From NCBI RefSeq assembly GCF_900141995.1, contig NZ_FQZA01000001.1, positions 286,392 to 350,391 on the forward strand: 64,000 bases of DNA, given 5' to 3'. The notes beneath the pieces are model-generated. The model saw only the letters and a list, made by a program, of their open reading frames with translations. It was not told the origin of the DNA and ran no database searches. Of the stretch, positions 17,187-25,700 are shown one piece after another. The stretch's first letter is position 1, and the number at the start of each line of letters is the position of its first letter. Origin of the DNA: Palleronia salina. GTDB lineage: Bacteria > Pseudomonadota > Alphaproteobacteria > Rhodobacterales > Rhodobacteraceae. A program made the position numbers and the translations under genes.

Positions 17187-19658
17187 ATGGCATCGATCTT
17201 TCGCTGGTCGCTGAGGCTGTTTCTGGCATTGGCCGGCCTCGCCATCCTTGCCGTGGTGATCGCCCTGTGGTTCGCGTCGCGGTCCCTGCCCGACTACGAC
17301 GCCAGCTACCGGCTCGACGGCGTGTCCGGCCCGGTCGAGATCGTGCGCGACAACGCCAACGTGCCCCATGTTTTCGGCGAAAGCGATCCGGACGTCTTCT
17401 TCGGGCTGGGGTTCGCCCACGCGCAGGACCGGCTGTGGCAGATGATGCTGCTGCGGCGCACGGCCCAGGGGCGTCTGTCCGAGATCTTCGGCCAGCGGAC
17501 CGTGCGCACGGACGAGCTGCTGCGCCGGCTCGACCTCTACAACCTCGCGACTCGTTCGGTGGACGTGCAGACGCCTTACGCGACCGAGGCGCTGCGCGCC
17601 TACGCCGACGGGGTCAACGCGTGGCTGGCGCAGGTCAATGACGGCGCCATGGGGCGCGGCGCGCCCGAGTTCTTCCTGTTCTCGCCGCAGATCGCGCCGT
17701 GGCAGCCCGCCGACAGCATCGCGCTGGCCAAGCTCATGGCATTGCAGCTGAACTCGCACCTTCCGAACGAAGTCCTGCGCGCCCGCGTGTCGCTTCAGAT
17801 GGACGACCCACGCGTCGAGGACATCATGCCCAGCCCCGCGGGCAACGGGATCGCCACGCTTCCCGAATACGCGTCGCTTGTGCCGGGGGCCGAGGACGCG
17901 CCGGGCACGCGGCTGGCGTCCCTGCCGCCCGAGGATCCGCTGTATCCGGTGAAGCCGCTGGGCCTGGGTGGCGCGTCCAATGCCTGGGCCGCCGACACCA
18001 GTCGCTCGGCCTCGGGCGGCACGCTTCTGGCCAATGACCCGCACCTGGGCCTGACCGCGCCGTCGGTCTGGTACCTGGCGCGGCTGGAGCTGGAATCGGG
18101 CGGCGTCATCGGCGGCAGCCTGCCCGGTGTGCCGTCGATCCTGCTGGGCCGGTCGTCGGAACTGGGCTGGGGGCTGACCTCGTCCTATCTCGACGATGTC
18201 GATGTGCATATCGAGCGGCTGAACCCCGACAACCCCGAAGAGGTCCTGACGCCCGAGGGCTGGAAGCCGCTGCGCGAACGGACCTCCATCGTGCTCATCA
18301 AGGATGCCGAGCCGATCACCCTGACCTTGCGGTGGTCCGATAACGGCCCGGTCCTGCCCGGCCGCCATTTCGACCTGGAGACCATCACGCCGCCGGGTCA
18401 CGTCGCGTCGGTCAGCTGGACGGTGCTGTCGCCCGCCGACACTTCCGTTTCGGCCGGGCTGGAGCTGCTGAAGGCCAAGACGGTGCCCGATGCCATCGAC
18501 GCCATGGAAGGCTTCATTGCCCCCAGTCAGAACCTGACGCTGGTCGACCGCGAAACGGTGGGCATGAAGATGATTGGCGCCGCCCCGCGCCGCGCCGACG
18601 GCCACCAGTCCAAGGGCCGCCTGCCCACGCCGGGCTGGATCGCCGACAACCGCTGGGACGGCCGCCTGCCCTATACCACCAATCCCGAATTCGTCGGGCC
18701 CGCCGGTGGCATCGTGGGCAACACCAACAACAAGACCGTGGACCGGCCCTTCCCGCTGCATGTCTCGTATTCCTGGGGCGACACCCAGCGGGTCCAGCGC
18801 TGGCGGCGCCTGATGCAAAGCCGCGAAGTCCACACCCGCGAGTCCTTCATGGAGGCGCAGCTCGACACCGTCAGCTTCACCGCCCGGTCGCTTCTGCCGC
18901 TGATCGGCGCGGACCTGTGGTTCACGGGCGAGGCCGCGCCCGAGGGCACGCCCGAACGGCTGCGCCAGCGCGCGCTGGACCTGGTGGCCAGCTGGAACGG
19001 CGAGATGAACGAACACCTGCCCGAGCCGCTGATCTACGCCGCCTGGATGCGCGCGCTGCAATCGCGCCTGATAACAGACGAGCTGGGACCGCTCGCCGAT
19101 GAATTCGCGCGGCTCGAGCCCCTGTTCATCGAGCGGGTCTACCGCGACGTGAACGGCGCGTCTGTCTGGTGCGACGTGGTGCAGTCGGCCCGGGTCGAGA
19201 CCTGTTCCGACATGGCGCGGCTTGCGCTGGACGACGCGCTGATCTGGATCTCCGAGCGCTATGGCACCGCGCTGGAATCCCTGCGCTGGGGCGACGCGCA
19301 CGAGGCGGTGCACGAGCATCCCGTTCTGGGCGAAGTTTCGGGCCTCTCGTGGCTGTTCAACATCCGCCAGTCCACCTCGGGCGGGGACAACACGCTGCAA
19401 CGGGGCCGCACGGCGGGCGATGGGCCGAACCCGTTCCGCAACGTGAGCGCGGCGGGCTATCGCGGGATCTACGATTTCGCTGATCCCGACTCGTCGCTTT
19501 TCGTGATCTCGACCGGGCAATCGGGCCACCCGCTGTCGCGGCATTACGACGACCTGGGCGAATTGTGGCGCCGCGGCGAATACATTCCGATGACGCTCGA
19601 CCCGGAACTGGCGCGCGCCGCCGCCGTGGGCGTCACGCGGATCGAGCCCGCGCGCTAG
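17187..19658 (+). CDS. Penicillin acylase family protein (N-terminal nucleophile amidohydrolase)
   Basis: 823 aa precursor with an N-terminal hydrophobic segment (residues 7-29, LRLFLALAGLAILAVVIALW), so exported or membrane-anchored. The alpha chain includes VPHVFGESDPDVFFGLGFAHAQDRLWQM. Autocleavage should expose Ser264 in GGASNAWA as the beta-chain nucleophile; SNAW and the following NDPHLGLTAPSVWY are typical. Family members hydrolyse beta-lactam side chains or acyl-homoserine lactones. In a marine-type alphaproteobacterium quorum-signal cleavage is plausible but unproven. Confidence 0.9.
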   Translation: MASIFRWSLRLFLALAGLAILAVVIALWFASRSLPDYDASYRLDGVSGPVEIVRDNANVPHVFGESDPDVFFGLGFAHAQDRLWQMMLLRRTAQGRLSEIFGQRTVRTDELLRRLDLYNLATRSVDVQTPYATEALRAYADGVNAWLAQVNDGAMGRGAPEFFLFSPQIAPWQPADSIALAKLMALQLNSHLPNEVLRARVSLQMDDPRVEDIMPSPAGNGIATLPEYASLVPGAEDAPGTRLASLPPEDPLYPVKPLGLGGASNAWAADTSRSASGGTLLANDPHLGLTAPSVWYLARLELESGGVIGGSLPGVPSILLGRSSELGWGLTSSYLDDVDVHIERLNPDNPEEVLTPEGWKPLRERTSIVLIKDAEPITLTLRWSDNGPVLPGRHFDLETITPPGHVASVSWTVLSPADTSVSAGLELLKAKTVPDAIDAMEGFIAPSQNLTLVDRETVGMKMIGAAPRRADGHQSKGRLPTPGWIADNRWDGRLPYTTNPEFVGPAGGIVGNTNNKTVDRPFPLHVSYSWGDTQRVQRWRRLMQSREVHTRESFMEAQLDTVSFTARSLLPLIGADLWFTGEAAPEGTPERLRQRALDLVASWNGEMNEHLPEPLIYAAWMRALQSRLITDELGPLADEFARLEPLFIERVYRDVNGASVWCDVVQSARVETCSDMARLALDDALIWISERYGTALESLRWGDAHEAVHEHPVLGEVSGLSWLFNIRQSTSGGDNTLQRGRTAGDGPNPFRNVSAAGYRGIYDFADPDSSLFVISTGQSGHPLSRHYDDLGELWRRGEYIPMTLDPELARAAAVGVTRIEPAR

Positions 19659-20359
19659 AACAGCGATCCGATCCCGTAGGCGACCGCCGCCGCAGCCCCG
19701 CCGATCAACAGGGTCTCGAGGCCCGACCGCCACCAGGGCGCCAGCGACCAGAGGCTTTTCAGCCCGCCGATGGCGAAGAAGACCGTCAGGGTCGCGACGC
19801 TGGACACGCGGAAGGCGTCCTCCATTCCGAAAAGGAACGGTAGCAGCGGCACCATGCCCGTGACGAGGAAGGCCGCGAAGGTCGCCAGCGCCGCGCGCAT
19901 GGGATGCGGCGCGACCGATCCCAGCCCGTATTCGCCTTCCAGCATCATTTGCAGCCAGGGCTCGCGGCGGGATGTGATCTGCGCGGTCGCCTCCTCGAGC
20001 ACGTCGCCCGACAGGCCCTTCTGGCGCAGGATCTCGCGGACCTCGCGGCGCTCGCCCTCGGGGTCGGTGGCGATATGGCGCATTTCGACCGCGCGCAGCC
20101 GGCTGATGTCGTCGACCTCGGACTTGGTGGCGGAATAGTTGCCCGCCGCCATCGAGAACCCGTCGGCGAACACGTTCGCCAGCCCCAGCGCGACGATCAC
20201 CAGCGGCGACAGCCCGGCCCCGGCCACGCCCGCCACGATCGCGAAGGTCGTCACACCGCCGTCGATGGCACCGTAGACCACGTCGCGCAGGTAGCCGCGG
20301 CCGCGTGGCGCGCCGATGCGGGTGCGGATCTCCTCGGGGCTGTGGCCGTGTTCTTCCAT
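19655..20359 (-). CDS. VIT1/CCC1 family transporter
   Basis: 234 aa, about five membrane helices. The family signatures DVVYGAIDGGVTTFAIVAGVAGAGLS and FADGFSMAAGNYSATKSE are near the N-terminus. A charged metal-binding domain (ERREVREILRQKGLSGDVLEEATAQI) sits between helices 2 and 3, and PLLPFLF is in the C-terminal part. Such proteins export iron or manganese by proton antiport. It shares 4 bp at the stop with the acylase gene and follows the HerA-like gene by 9 bp on the same strand. Confidence 0.88.
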   Translation of the reverse strand: MEEHGHSPEEIRTRIGAPRGRGYLRDVVYGAIDGGVTTFAIVAGVAGAGLSPLVIVALGLANVFADGFSMAAGNYSATKSEVDDISRLRAVEMRHIATDPEGERREVREILRQKGLSGDVLEEATAQITSRREPWLQMMLEGEYGLGSVAPHPMRAALATFAAFLVTGMVPLLPFLFGMEDAFRVSSVATLTVFFAIGGLKSLWSLAPWWRSGLETLLIGGAAAAVAYGIGSLF

Positions 20360-20368
20360 GCCGCAGGC

Positions 20369-21907
20369 CTAGCGCCCGCGGAACAGGCCGCCGAGGATGC
20401 CACGGACAAGGCGGCGCCCGGTGGTTCCACCCAGCTCCTTGATGACCGCCTTGGTCATCGCCTCGCCCAGGCTGTCGAGACTGCTTGACCGGCGCGAGGT
20501 GGATCGCTTCACCTGCTGCCCGGTATAGCGTCGGGCCGCGCGGTATTCGCGCTCCGCCTCGGCGGCGGCCTCTTCCTCGGCTTCGGCTTCCGCCGCTTCG
20601 GCGGCGGCCTTGTCGGCGCGCGCGCTCAGGATCTCGAAGGCGCTTTCGCGGTCGCGCACGGCTTCGTATTTCCCTGCGATGGGCGAGGTGTCCATGACCT
20701 CGCGCCGCACGGCCTGCGAGATCGGGCCCAGCTGCGCCGACGGCGGCCGGATCAGCGTGCGCTCGACCACGCCCGGCACGCCCTTGTCCGCCAGCAGCGA
20801 CGTGACCGCCTCGCCCACGCCGACCTCGCGGATCGCGTCCTCGGTGTCGAAGCGCGGGTTCGAGCGGTAGGTCTGCGCGGCGCGGGCAAGCGCCTTCTGG
20901 TCCCGCGCGGTGAAGGCTCGCAGCGCGTGCTGGATGCGGTTGCCGAGCTGGCCCAGGATATCCTCGGGCACGTCGTCGGGATCCTGGGTGATGAAATAGA
21001 CGCCGACGCCCTTGGAGCGGATCAGCCGCGCGACCTGTTCGACCTTGTCGACCAGGGCCTTGGGCGCGTCCTCGAACAGCAGATGCGCCTCGTCGAAGAA
21101 GAAGACCAGCTTGGGCTTGTCCGGATCGCCGACCTCGGGCAGCTCCTCGAACAGCTCGGACAGAAGCCACAGCAGGAAGGTCGCGTAGAGCTTGGGCGAG
21201 GACATGAGCGTGCCCGCGTCCAGGATGTTTATCCGTCCGCGCCCGTCGGGATCGGTGCGCATGATGTCCGACAGCTCCAGCGCGGGCTCTCCGAAGAGCT
21301 GCGCGCCGCCTTGGTTCTCGAGCACCAGCAGCCGGCGCTGGATCGCGCCGATGGACGCCCGGCTGACATTGCCATAGCGCAGCGACAGCGCGTCGCCGTT
21401 CTCGCCCACCCAGACCAGAAGCGCCTGAAGGTCCTTCAGGTCCAGAAGCGGCAAGCCCTGTTCGTCGGCCAGGCGGAAGGCGATGTTGATGATCCCCTCC
21501 TGCGCCTCGGTCGCGTCCAGCAGCCGGCTGACCAGCAGCGGCCCCATCTCGGCCAGGGTGGTGCGCACGGGATGGCCGTTCTGACCGAACAGATCCCAGA
21601 AGGTCACCGGGAAGGCGTCATAGGCATAATCGGTGAACCCGATGGTCGCCGCGCGCTTTGTGAACGCCTCGTGCAGCTTGAAATCCGCGCGCCCGGCGGA
21701 GGCCAGGCCCGACAGGTCGCCCTTCACGTCGGCCAGGAACACCGGGACTCCGCGCGCCGAAAAGCTCTCGGCCAGGATCTGCAGGGTGACCGTCTTGCCG
21801 GTGCCCGTCGCGCCCGCGATCAGGCCGTGGCGGTTGGCGTATTTCCGCAGAAGGGGTTGGGGCGTGCCGTATCCCTCGCCGCCGCCCCCGACAAAGATAT
21901 CGTCCAT
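20369..21907 (-). CDS. HerA-like ATPase (DUF853 / YjgR family)
   Basis: 512 aa. Walker [13 protein letters not shown] at residues ~34-45, Walker [13 protein letters not shown] around residue 240, [20 protein letters not shown] (sensor region), and an Ala/Glu-rich coiled segment near residue 435. Belongs to helicase-HerA-like proteins of unknown physiological role. A GTG at 21913 is also possible, but the ATG at 21907 has GGGGG seven bases upstream. Likely co-transcribed with the VIT gene. Confidence 0.88.
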   Translation of the reverse strand: MDDIFVGGGGEGYGTPQPLLRKYANRHGLIAGATGTGKTVTLQILAESFSARGVPVFLADVKGDLSGLASAGRADFKLHEAFTKRAATIGFTDYAYDAFPVTFWDLFGQNGHPVRTTLAEMGPLLVSRLLDATEAQEGIINIAFRLADEQGLPLLDLKDLQALLVWVGENGDALSLRYGNVSRASIGAIQRRLLVLENQGGAQLFGEPALELSDIMRTDPDGRGRINILDAGTLMSSPKLYATFLLWLLSELFEELPEVGDPDKPKLVFFFDEAHLLFEDAPKALVDKVEQVARLIRSKGVGVYFITQDPDDVPEDILGQLGNRIQHALRAFTARDQKALARAAQTYRSNPRFDTEDAIREVGVGEAVTSLLADKGVPGVVERTLIRPPSAQLGPISQAVRREVMDTSPIAGKYEAVRDRESAFEILSARADKAAAEAAEAEAEEEAAAEAEREYRAARRYTGQQVKRSTSRRSSSLDSLGEAMTKAVIKELGGTTGRRLVRGILGGLFRGR

Positions 21908-22030
21908 GATCACGCCCCCGTGTTCGTCGTATTTGCGTTAGCAATACATGCTTAACCCGATCGTGCCAGTCTGACGGCACCGATGACTGGCCCGCCACGG
22001 GTCACCGCATCGGTTTCTCCCTGTTGGACT

Positions 22031-22064
22031 GGCCGCGCCGCACCCGGCGCGGCCCTTTTCTTGT
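22031..22064 (+). terminator. Rho-independent terminator 1 in the HerA-ialB gap
   Basis: A perfect 10-bp stem GGCCGCGCCG / CGGCGCGGCC with a CACC loop, followed by CTTTTCTTGTT. No plus-strand gene lies between it and the HerA start, so it must end a short RNA beginning after about 21910. I could not place a convincing promoter for that RNA. Confidence 0.7.
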
Positions 22065-22125
22065 TGAGGCTGCGGATCGCAGGAAAATTGCCCAAAATCC
22101 GGTCATGGCTGCGCGAAAATGTCAG

Positions 22126-22154
22126 TTGACGGACTATGCAATTGCTTCTAGCGT
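22126..22154 (+). promoter_or_regulatory. Sigma-70-like promoter
   Basis: TTGACG (22126-22131), 17-bp spacer, TAGCGT (22149-22154). The start would be near 22161. It drives the short RNA 22161-22233 or the ialB mRNA through an attenuator. Confidence 0.5.
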
Positions 22155-22160
22155 CCTCGG

Positions 22161-22233
22161 CAATAACAGGCTGGCCAGTCCAGCAGGGAGATAACACCAG
22201 CGTCAAAGGCCCCGTTTCCGGGGCCTTTTTCGT
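22161..22233 (+). ncRNA. Candidate small RNA or ialB attenuator
   Basis: From the promoter above, the transcript contains GCTGG-CCAGT-CCAGC (a 5-bp hairpin) and a ribosome-site-like GGGAG with no nearby start codon. It ends in a 10-bp terminator (AAAGGCCCCG... stem, 22205-22228, TTTTT tail). Its GGCCAGTCCAGCAGGGAGA segment is complementary to the short RNA ending at 22064. Transcription that read through would reach ialB 90 bp later, so attenuation of ialB is the alternative reading. Confidence 0.45.
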
Positions 22234-22322
22234 GTCCGGCCCCTTGGAAAACGGGCCTGACACCCCGGGCCGGATTTGCTATGGCCTGCGCCAGCACACC
22301 AGACACGAAAGATGGAAGTCCC

Positions 22323-22958
22323 ATGCCGAAACTGATGTATTCCCTGTCGCTTGCGGCCCTGCTGGCCCTGCCCTTCGGCGCCCACGCCCAGGACGACGCG
22401 GCCGCCACCGACGGCGCCGAGACCGAAAGCGCCCCCCAGGTGGTCGAACCCTCGGGCACCGACGGGCTGTCGATGGGCGCCCCGGTCGAGGACGAGAACG
22501 CCCCCGGCCGATCCTACACCGCCGGAGAGTTCGGCGACTGGCAGCAGCGTTGCATCCGCACCGAGGATGGCAGCGATCCGTGCCAGCTCTACCAGCTGCT
22601 GCGCGATAGTGACGGCAACGCGGTGGCCGAAATGAGCGTCTTCCCCCTGCCCCCGGGCCGCGAGGCGCAGGCCGGTGCCACGATCATCACGCCGCTGGAA
22701 ACCCTGCTGACCCGTGCGCTGACACTGCAGATCGACAGCGGCCAGGCCAAGCGCTACCCGTTCGAGTTCTGCGCAGCTGCCGGCTGCTTTTCCCGCATCG
22801 GTCTGACCGGCGCCGAGGTCGAGTCGTTCAAGCGCGGCGCGCAGGGCACCCTGACCATCGCGCCCGCCGCGGCCCCCGACCAGACCATCGAATTGACGGT
22901 GTCCCTGTCGGGCTTCACCGCGGGCTATGAAGCGGTGGCAGAAGCGAACACGAACTGA
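22323..22958 (+). CDS. Invasion-associated locus B (IalB) family protein
   Basis: 211 aa. A Sec signal peptide (MPKLMYSLSLAALLALPFGAHAQ) is followed by an acidic, low-complexity stretch to about residue 65. The IalB domain then has FGDWQQRCI, CQLYQLL, paired cysteines in FEFCAAAGCFSRIGL and ...FTAGYEAV. Periplasmic; the molecular role is unclear even in Bartonella, where the family was named. Two terminator hairpins precede it (22031, 22205), so its expression may be attenuated. Confidence 0.85.
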   Translation: MPKLMYSLSLAALLALPFGAHAQDDAAATDGAETESAPQVVEPSGTDGLSMGAPVEDENAPGRSYTAGEFGDWQQRCIRTEDGSDPCQLYQLLRDSDGNAVAEMSVFPLPPGREAQAGATIITPLETLLTRALTLQIDSGQAKRYPFEFCAAAGCFSRIGLTGAEVESFKRGAQGTLTIAPAAAPDQTIELTVSLSGFTAGYEAVAEANTN

Positions 22959-23079
22959 TCCCGCTGATCGGGCCGCCCGTCACGGGGGCGGCCCGGCGCA
23001 ACCCCGAACGGCGGCACGATCCCCTGGACCGCGCGGGTCGAACCCACTCCTGCGAAAGACGATACGCGAACCGGCGGCG

Positions 23080-24288
23080 TCAGGCCCGCTTGAGCGCCAG
23101 GACCGCGTTCAGCCCGCCGAAGGCGAAAGCATTGGACAGCGCCACGTCCACCCGTGCCTCACGCGCCTCGTTCGGCACCACGTCCAGCGCGCATTCCGGG
23201 TCCGGTTCTTCGTAGCCGATCGTGGGCGCCACCACCCCGTCGCGCAGCGCCATGAGACACGCCAGCAGCTCGACCGCGCCGGTGCCACCGATCAGGTGCC
23301 CGTGCATCGACTTGGTGGACGAGATCATCAGGTCATTGGCGTGGTGCCCGAACACGTCGGCCACCGCGGCGCATTCGGTCTTGTCGTTGGCCGCCGTCCC
23401 GGTGCCGTGGGCGTTGATGTAGCCCACGCTTTCCAGCGGAATGCCAGCGTCGGAGACGGCGCCCGCGATGGCGCGCGAGGCGCCCTGTTTCGACGGCATG
23501 ACGATGTCAGACGCGTCCGAGGACATGGCGAAGCCGGCGACCTCGGCCAGGATCTCGGCGCCGCGGGCGCGCGCGTGCTCGTATTCCTCGAAGACGAACA
23601 TGCCGGCGCCTTCGCCCTGAACCATGCCGTTGCGCGTGGCCGAGAACGGGCGGCAGGCGTCCTTGGACATGACGCGCAAGCCTTCCCACGCCTTCACCCC
23701 GCCGAAGCACAGCATCGCCTCGGTCCCGCCGGTGACCATCACGTCGGTCATGCCCGCCCGGATCATCTGGAAGGCCTGGCCCATAGCGTGATTGCTGGAC
23801 GCGCAGGCGGTGGCGACGGTGAAGCTTGGCCCCTTCAGGTTGTGCTGCATGGACACGTGGCTGGTGGCCGCGTTGTTCATGAGCTTGGGCACCACGAAAG
23901 GATGCACCCGGTTCTTCCCGTCCTCGTAGACGGCGCGGTAGTTTTCATCCTGGGTGTTCAGCCCGCCGCCCGAGGTGCCCATGACCACGCCCGCGCGGGC
24001 CGCGAGCGGCCCTTCGAAGGTCAGCCCCGATTGCGCGATGGCCTCGTCCGCCGCGAGCAGCGCGAACTGCGTGAAACGGTCGTAAAGGGCGATCTGCTGG
24101 CGGTTGAAATGGGCCGCTTCGTCGTAGTCGCGCACCTGCGCGCCGATCTGCACGGTCAGGCGGTCCACGTCGCGAATATCCAGCCGGCCGATGCCGCAGC
24201 GCCCTTCGCGCATGGCCTCCAGGGTCTCTGCCACCGACGCGCCAAGCGCGTTGATGGTCCCGGCACCCGTTATGACGACCCGCCTCAC
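23080..24288 (-). CDS. Beta-ketoacyl-ACP synthase (FabF/NodE-like)
   Basis: 402 aa condensing enzyme. Nucleophile Cys162 in TVATACASSNHAMG, the two His motifs NAHGTGTAANDKTE and STKSMHGHLIGGTGAVE, and the C-terminal SNAFAFGGLNAVL are intact. Its start overlaps the end of the adjacent acyl carrier protein gene by 4 bp, so the two are made together. With lpxD just upstream, a dedicated role in making an unusual acyl chain for lipid A or another envelope lipid is likelier than housekeeping FabF. Confidence 0.9.
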   Translation of the reverse strand: MRRVVITGAGTINALGASVAETLEAMREGRCGIGRLDIRDVDRLTVQIGAQVRDYDEAAHFNRQQIALYDRFTQFALLAADEAIAQSGLTFEGPLAARAGVVMGTSGGGLNTQDENYRAVYEDGKNRVHPFVVPKLMNNAATSHVSMQHNLKGPSFTVATACASSNHAMGQAFQMIRAGMTDVMVTGGTEAMLCFGGVKAWEGLRVMSKDACRPFSATRNGMVQGEGAGMFVFEEYEHARARGAEILAEVAGFAMSSDASDIVMPSKQGASRAIAGAVSDAGIPLESVGYINAHGTGTAANDKTECAAVADVFGHHANDLMISSTKSMHGHLIGGTGAVELLACLMALRDGVVAPTIGYEEPDPECALDVVPNEAREARVDVALSNAFAFGGLNAVLALKRA

Positions 24289-24551
24289 CCCTTCTGCGCC
24301 GCCACGAGACCTTCGACCGCGCCGATGATTGCGGCAACGGACGAGATATCGAAATCGCCCGCCTGCGGGTCGTTGGCGTTGAACGGCACCGAGATGTCGA
24401 AGGCCTCCTCGATGGCGAAGATCGACTCCACCAGGCCCAGGCTGTCGATGCCCAGGTCTTCCAGCGTCTGGTCCATGGCGATATCCCCGGGTTCGAGCAC
24501 GGCCTGCTCGGCCAGGATCTCGATCACCTTGGTTTTCACGTCGTCGGCCAT
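24285..24551 (-). CDS. Specialised acyl carrier protein
   Basis: 88 aa. The phosphopantetheine site is Ser in LGIDSLGLVESIFAIEE. It diverges from housekeeping AcpP in the second half (VPFNANDPQAGDFDISSVAAI), more like the AcpXL/NodF-type carriers. It lies 29 bp after lpxD and overlaps the ketoacyl synthase gene, so it probably hands acyl groups between these enzymes. Confidence 0.88.
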   Translation of the reverse strand: MADDVKTKVIEILAEQAVLEPGDIAMDQTLEDLGIDSLGLVESIFAIEEAFDISVPFNANDPQAGDFDISSVAAIIGAVEGLVAAQKG

Positions 24552-24580
24552 GCGATCGCCCCTTTGGTCACGGGGCTGAT

Positions 24581-25672
24581 TTAGTCACTGTCGGGCGGAT
24601 TTGAAACCGGTTTCTGACCGGGCTTCAGCCGGTCCAGCAGGCGTGGCAGGCGGCGCAGCGCCTTGTACATCTCCACGTGGGCGTCCATCTTCACCGCCGG
24701 CGTCCCGGCCATGACGCGGCCCGCGGGCACGTTCGACAACACGCCCGTGCCGCCGGTGATGATGCAGTCGTCGCCGACCTTCAGATTATCGCCGACGCCC
24801 GACTGCCCGCCGAAGACGCAGCGATCGCCGATCACGGTAGAGCCGGCGATGCCGGTCTGCGCCGCGCAGAGGCAGTCGCGCCCCATGACCACGTTGTGAG
24901 CGATATGCACGAGGTTATCCAGCTTGCAGCCGTCCCCCAGCCGCGTGTCCCGGATGGTGCCACGGTCGATGGTTGTGTTGGCCCCCAGTTCCACGTCGTC
25001 GCCGATGGTCACGCCGCCGAGCGAGTGGATGCGCGTCCAGCTTTGCCCCTTGATCTCGCCCTGATCGCCGAGCGACTGGCGCGCACGTTCGACGCCCGAC
25101 TGCTCGGGGGTCACGAAAGACAGACCGTCCGCCCCGACCACCGCACCCGGCTGGGCGATGAAACGGTCGCCGATGCTGACGCCGTGTTGGATGCGGACGC
25201 CGGGATGAAGGATCGCGTCCGCCCCGATCCGGCTGTCCACACCGATGCTCACGTGGGATGCGATCCGCGCGCGCGCACCGATCCGCGCGCCGCGTCCGAT
25301 GACCACGAAGGGCCCGATGGCGGGGTCGCTGCCGATCTCGGCCTCGGGATCGATGATCGCGGTGGGATGGATGCCCGGCGCGATCTCGGGGCCAGGATCC
25401 ACCAGCGCGCTCAGGTGTGCCATGGCGACGCGCGGGCGCTGAACGTAGAGCGCGCCGTCAAGCCCCAGTGCCCGCCAGTCGGCCCCTTCCCACAGGATCG
25501 CCGCCCGGGCGCGGCCCTTGGACAGACCTTCGGCGTATTTCGGCGCCGTGGCCAGCGCCAAGTCTTCCGGGCCCGCGTCGGCGGGTTCGGCCGCGCCGGT
25601 GATCGGGACATCGCCATCGCCTTCGAGACGCGCGTCGAGCCCGCTCGCGATTGCGGCCAGTGTCAGCTGCAT
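24581..25672 (-). CDS. lpxD: UDP-3-O-(3-hydroxyacyl)glucosamine N-acyltransferase
   Basis: 363 aa. Adds the second 3-hydroxyacyl chain in lipid A synthesis. The N-terminal uridine-binding domain is followed by a left-handed beta-helix of hexapeptide repeats from about residue 105. It includes GADGLSFV, the catalytic-His region VHIAHNVVMGRDCLCAAQTGIAGST, and FGGQSGV. Unlike the classic arrangement it is not next to bamA-fabZ-lpxA here but next to its own carrier protein and condensing enzyme. Confidence 0.93.
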   Translation of the reverse strand: MQLTLAAIASGLDARLEGDGDVPITGAAEPADAGPEDLALATAPKYAEGLSKGRARAAILWEGADWRALGLDGALYVQRPRVAMAHLSALVDPGPEIAPGIHPTAIIDPEAEIGSDPAIGPFVVIGRGARIGARARIASHVSIGVDSRIGADAILHPGVRIQHGVSIGDRFIAQPGAVVGADGLSFVTPEQSGVERARQSLGDQGEIKGQSWTRIHSLGGVTIGDDVELGANTTIDRGTIRDTRLGDGCKLDNLVHIAHNVVMGRDCLCAAQTGIAGSTVIGDRCVFGGQSGVGDNLKVGDDCIITGGTGVLSNVPAGRVMAGTPAVKMDAHVEMYKALRRLPRLLDRLKPGQKPVSNPPDSD

Positions 25673-25700
25673 GGGATCCTCCGGTGTGTCGGGCCGGACC

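Larger units (their letters stand above)
22016..22191. repeat. 19-bp inverted repeat spanning the HerA-ialB intergenic region
   Basis: TCTCCCTGTTGGACTGGCC at 22016-22034 is the reverse complement of GGCCAGTCCAGCAGGGAGA at 22173-22191 except for one position, which would form a G-U pair in RNA. Each arm is followed on the plus strand by its own terminator hairpin. The arms can pair in cis (138-nt loop) or in trans between two short RNAs. Confidence 0.75.
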
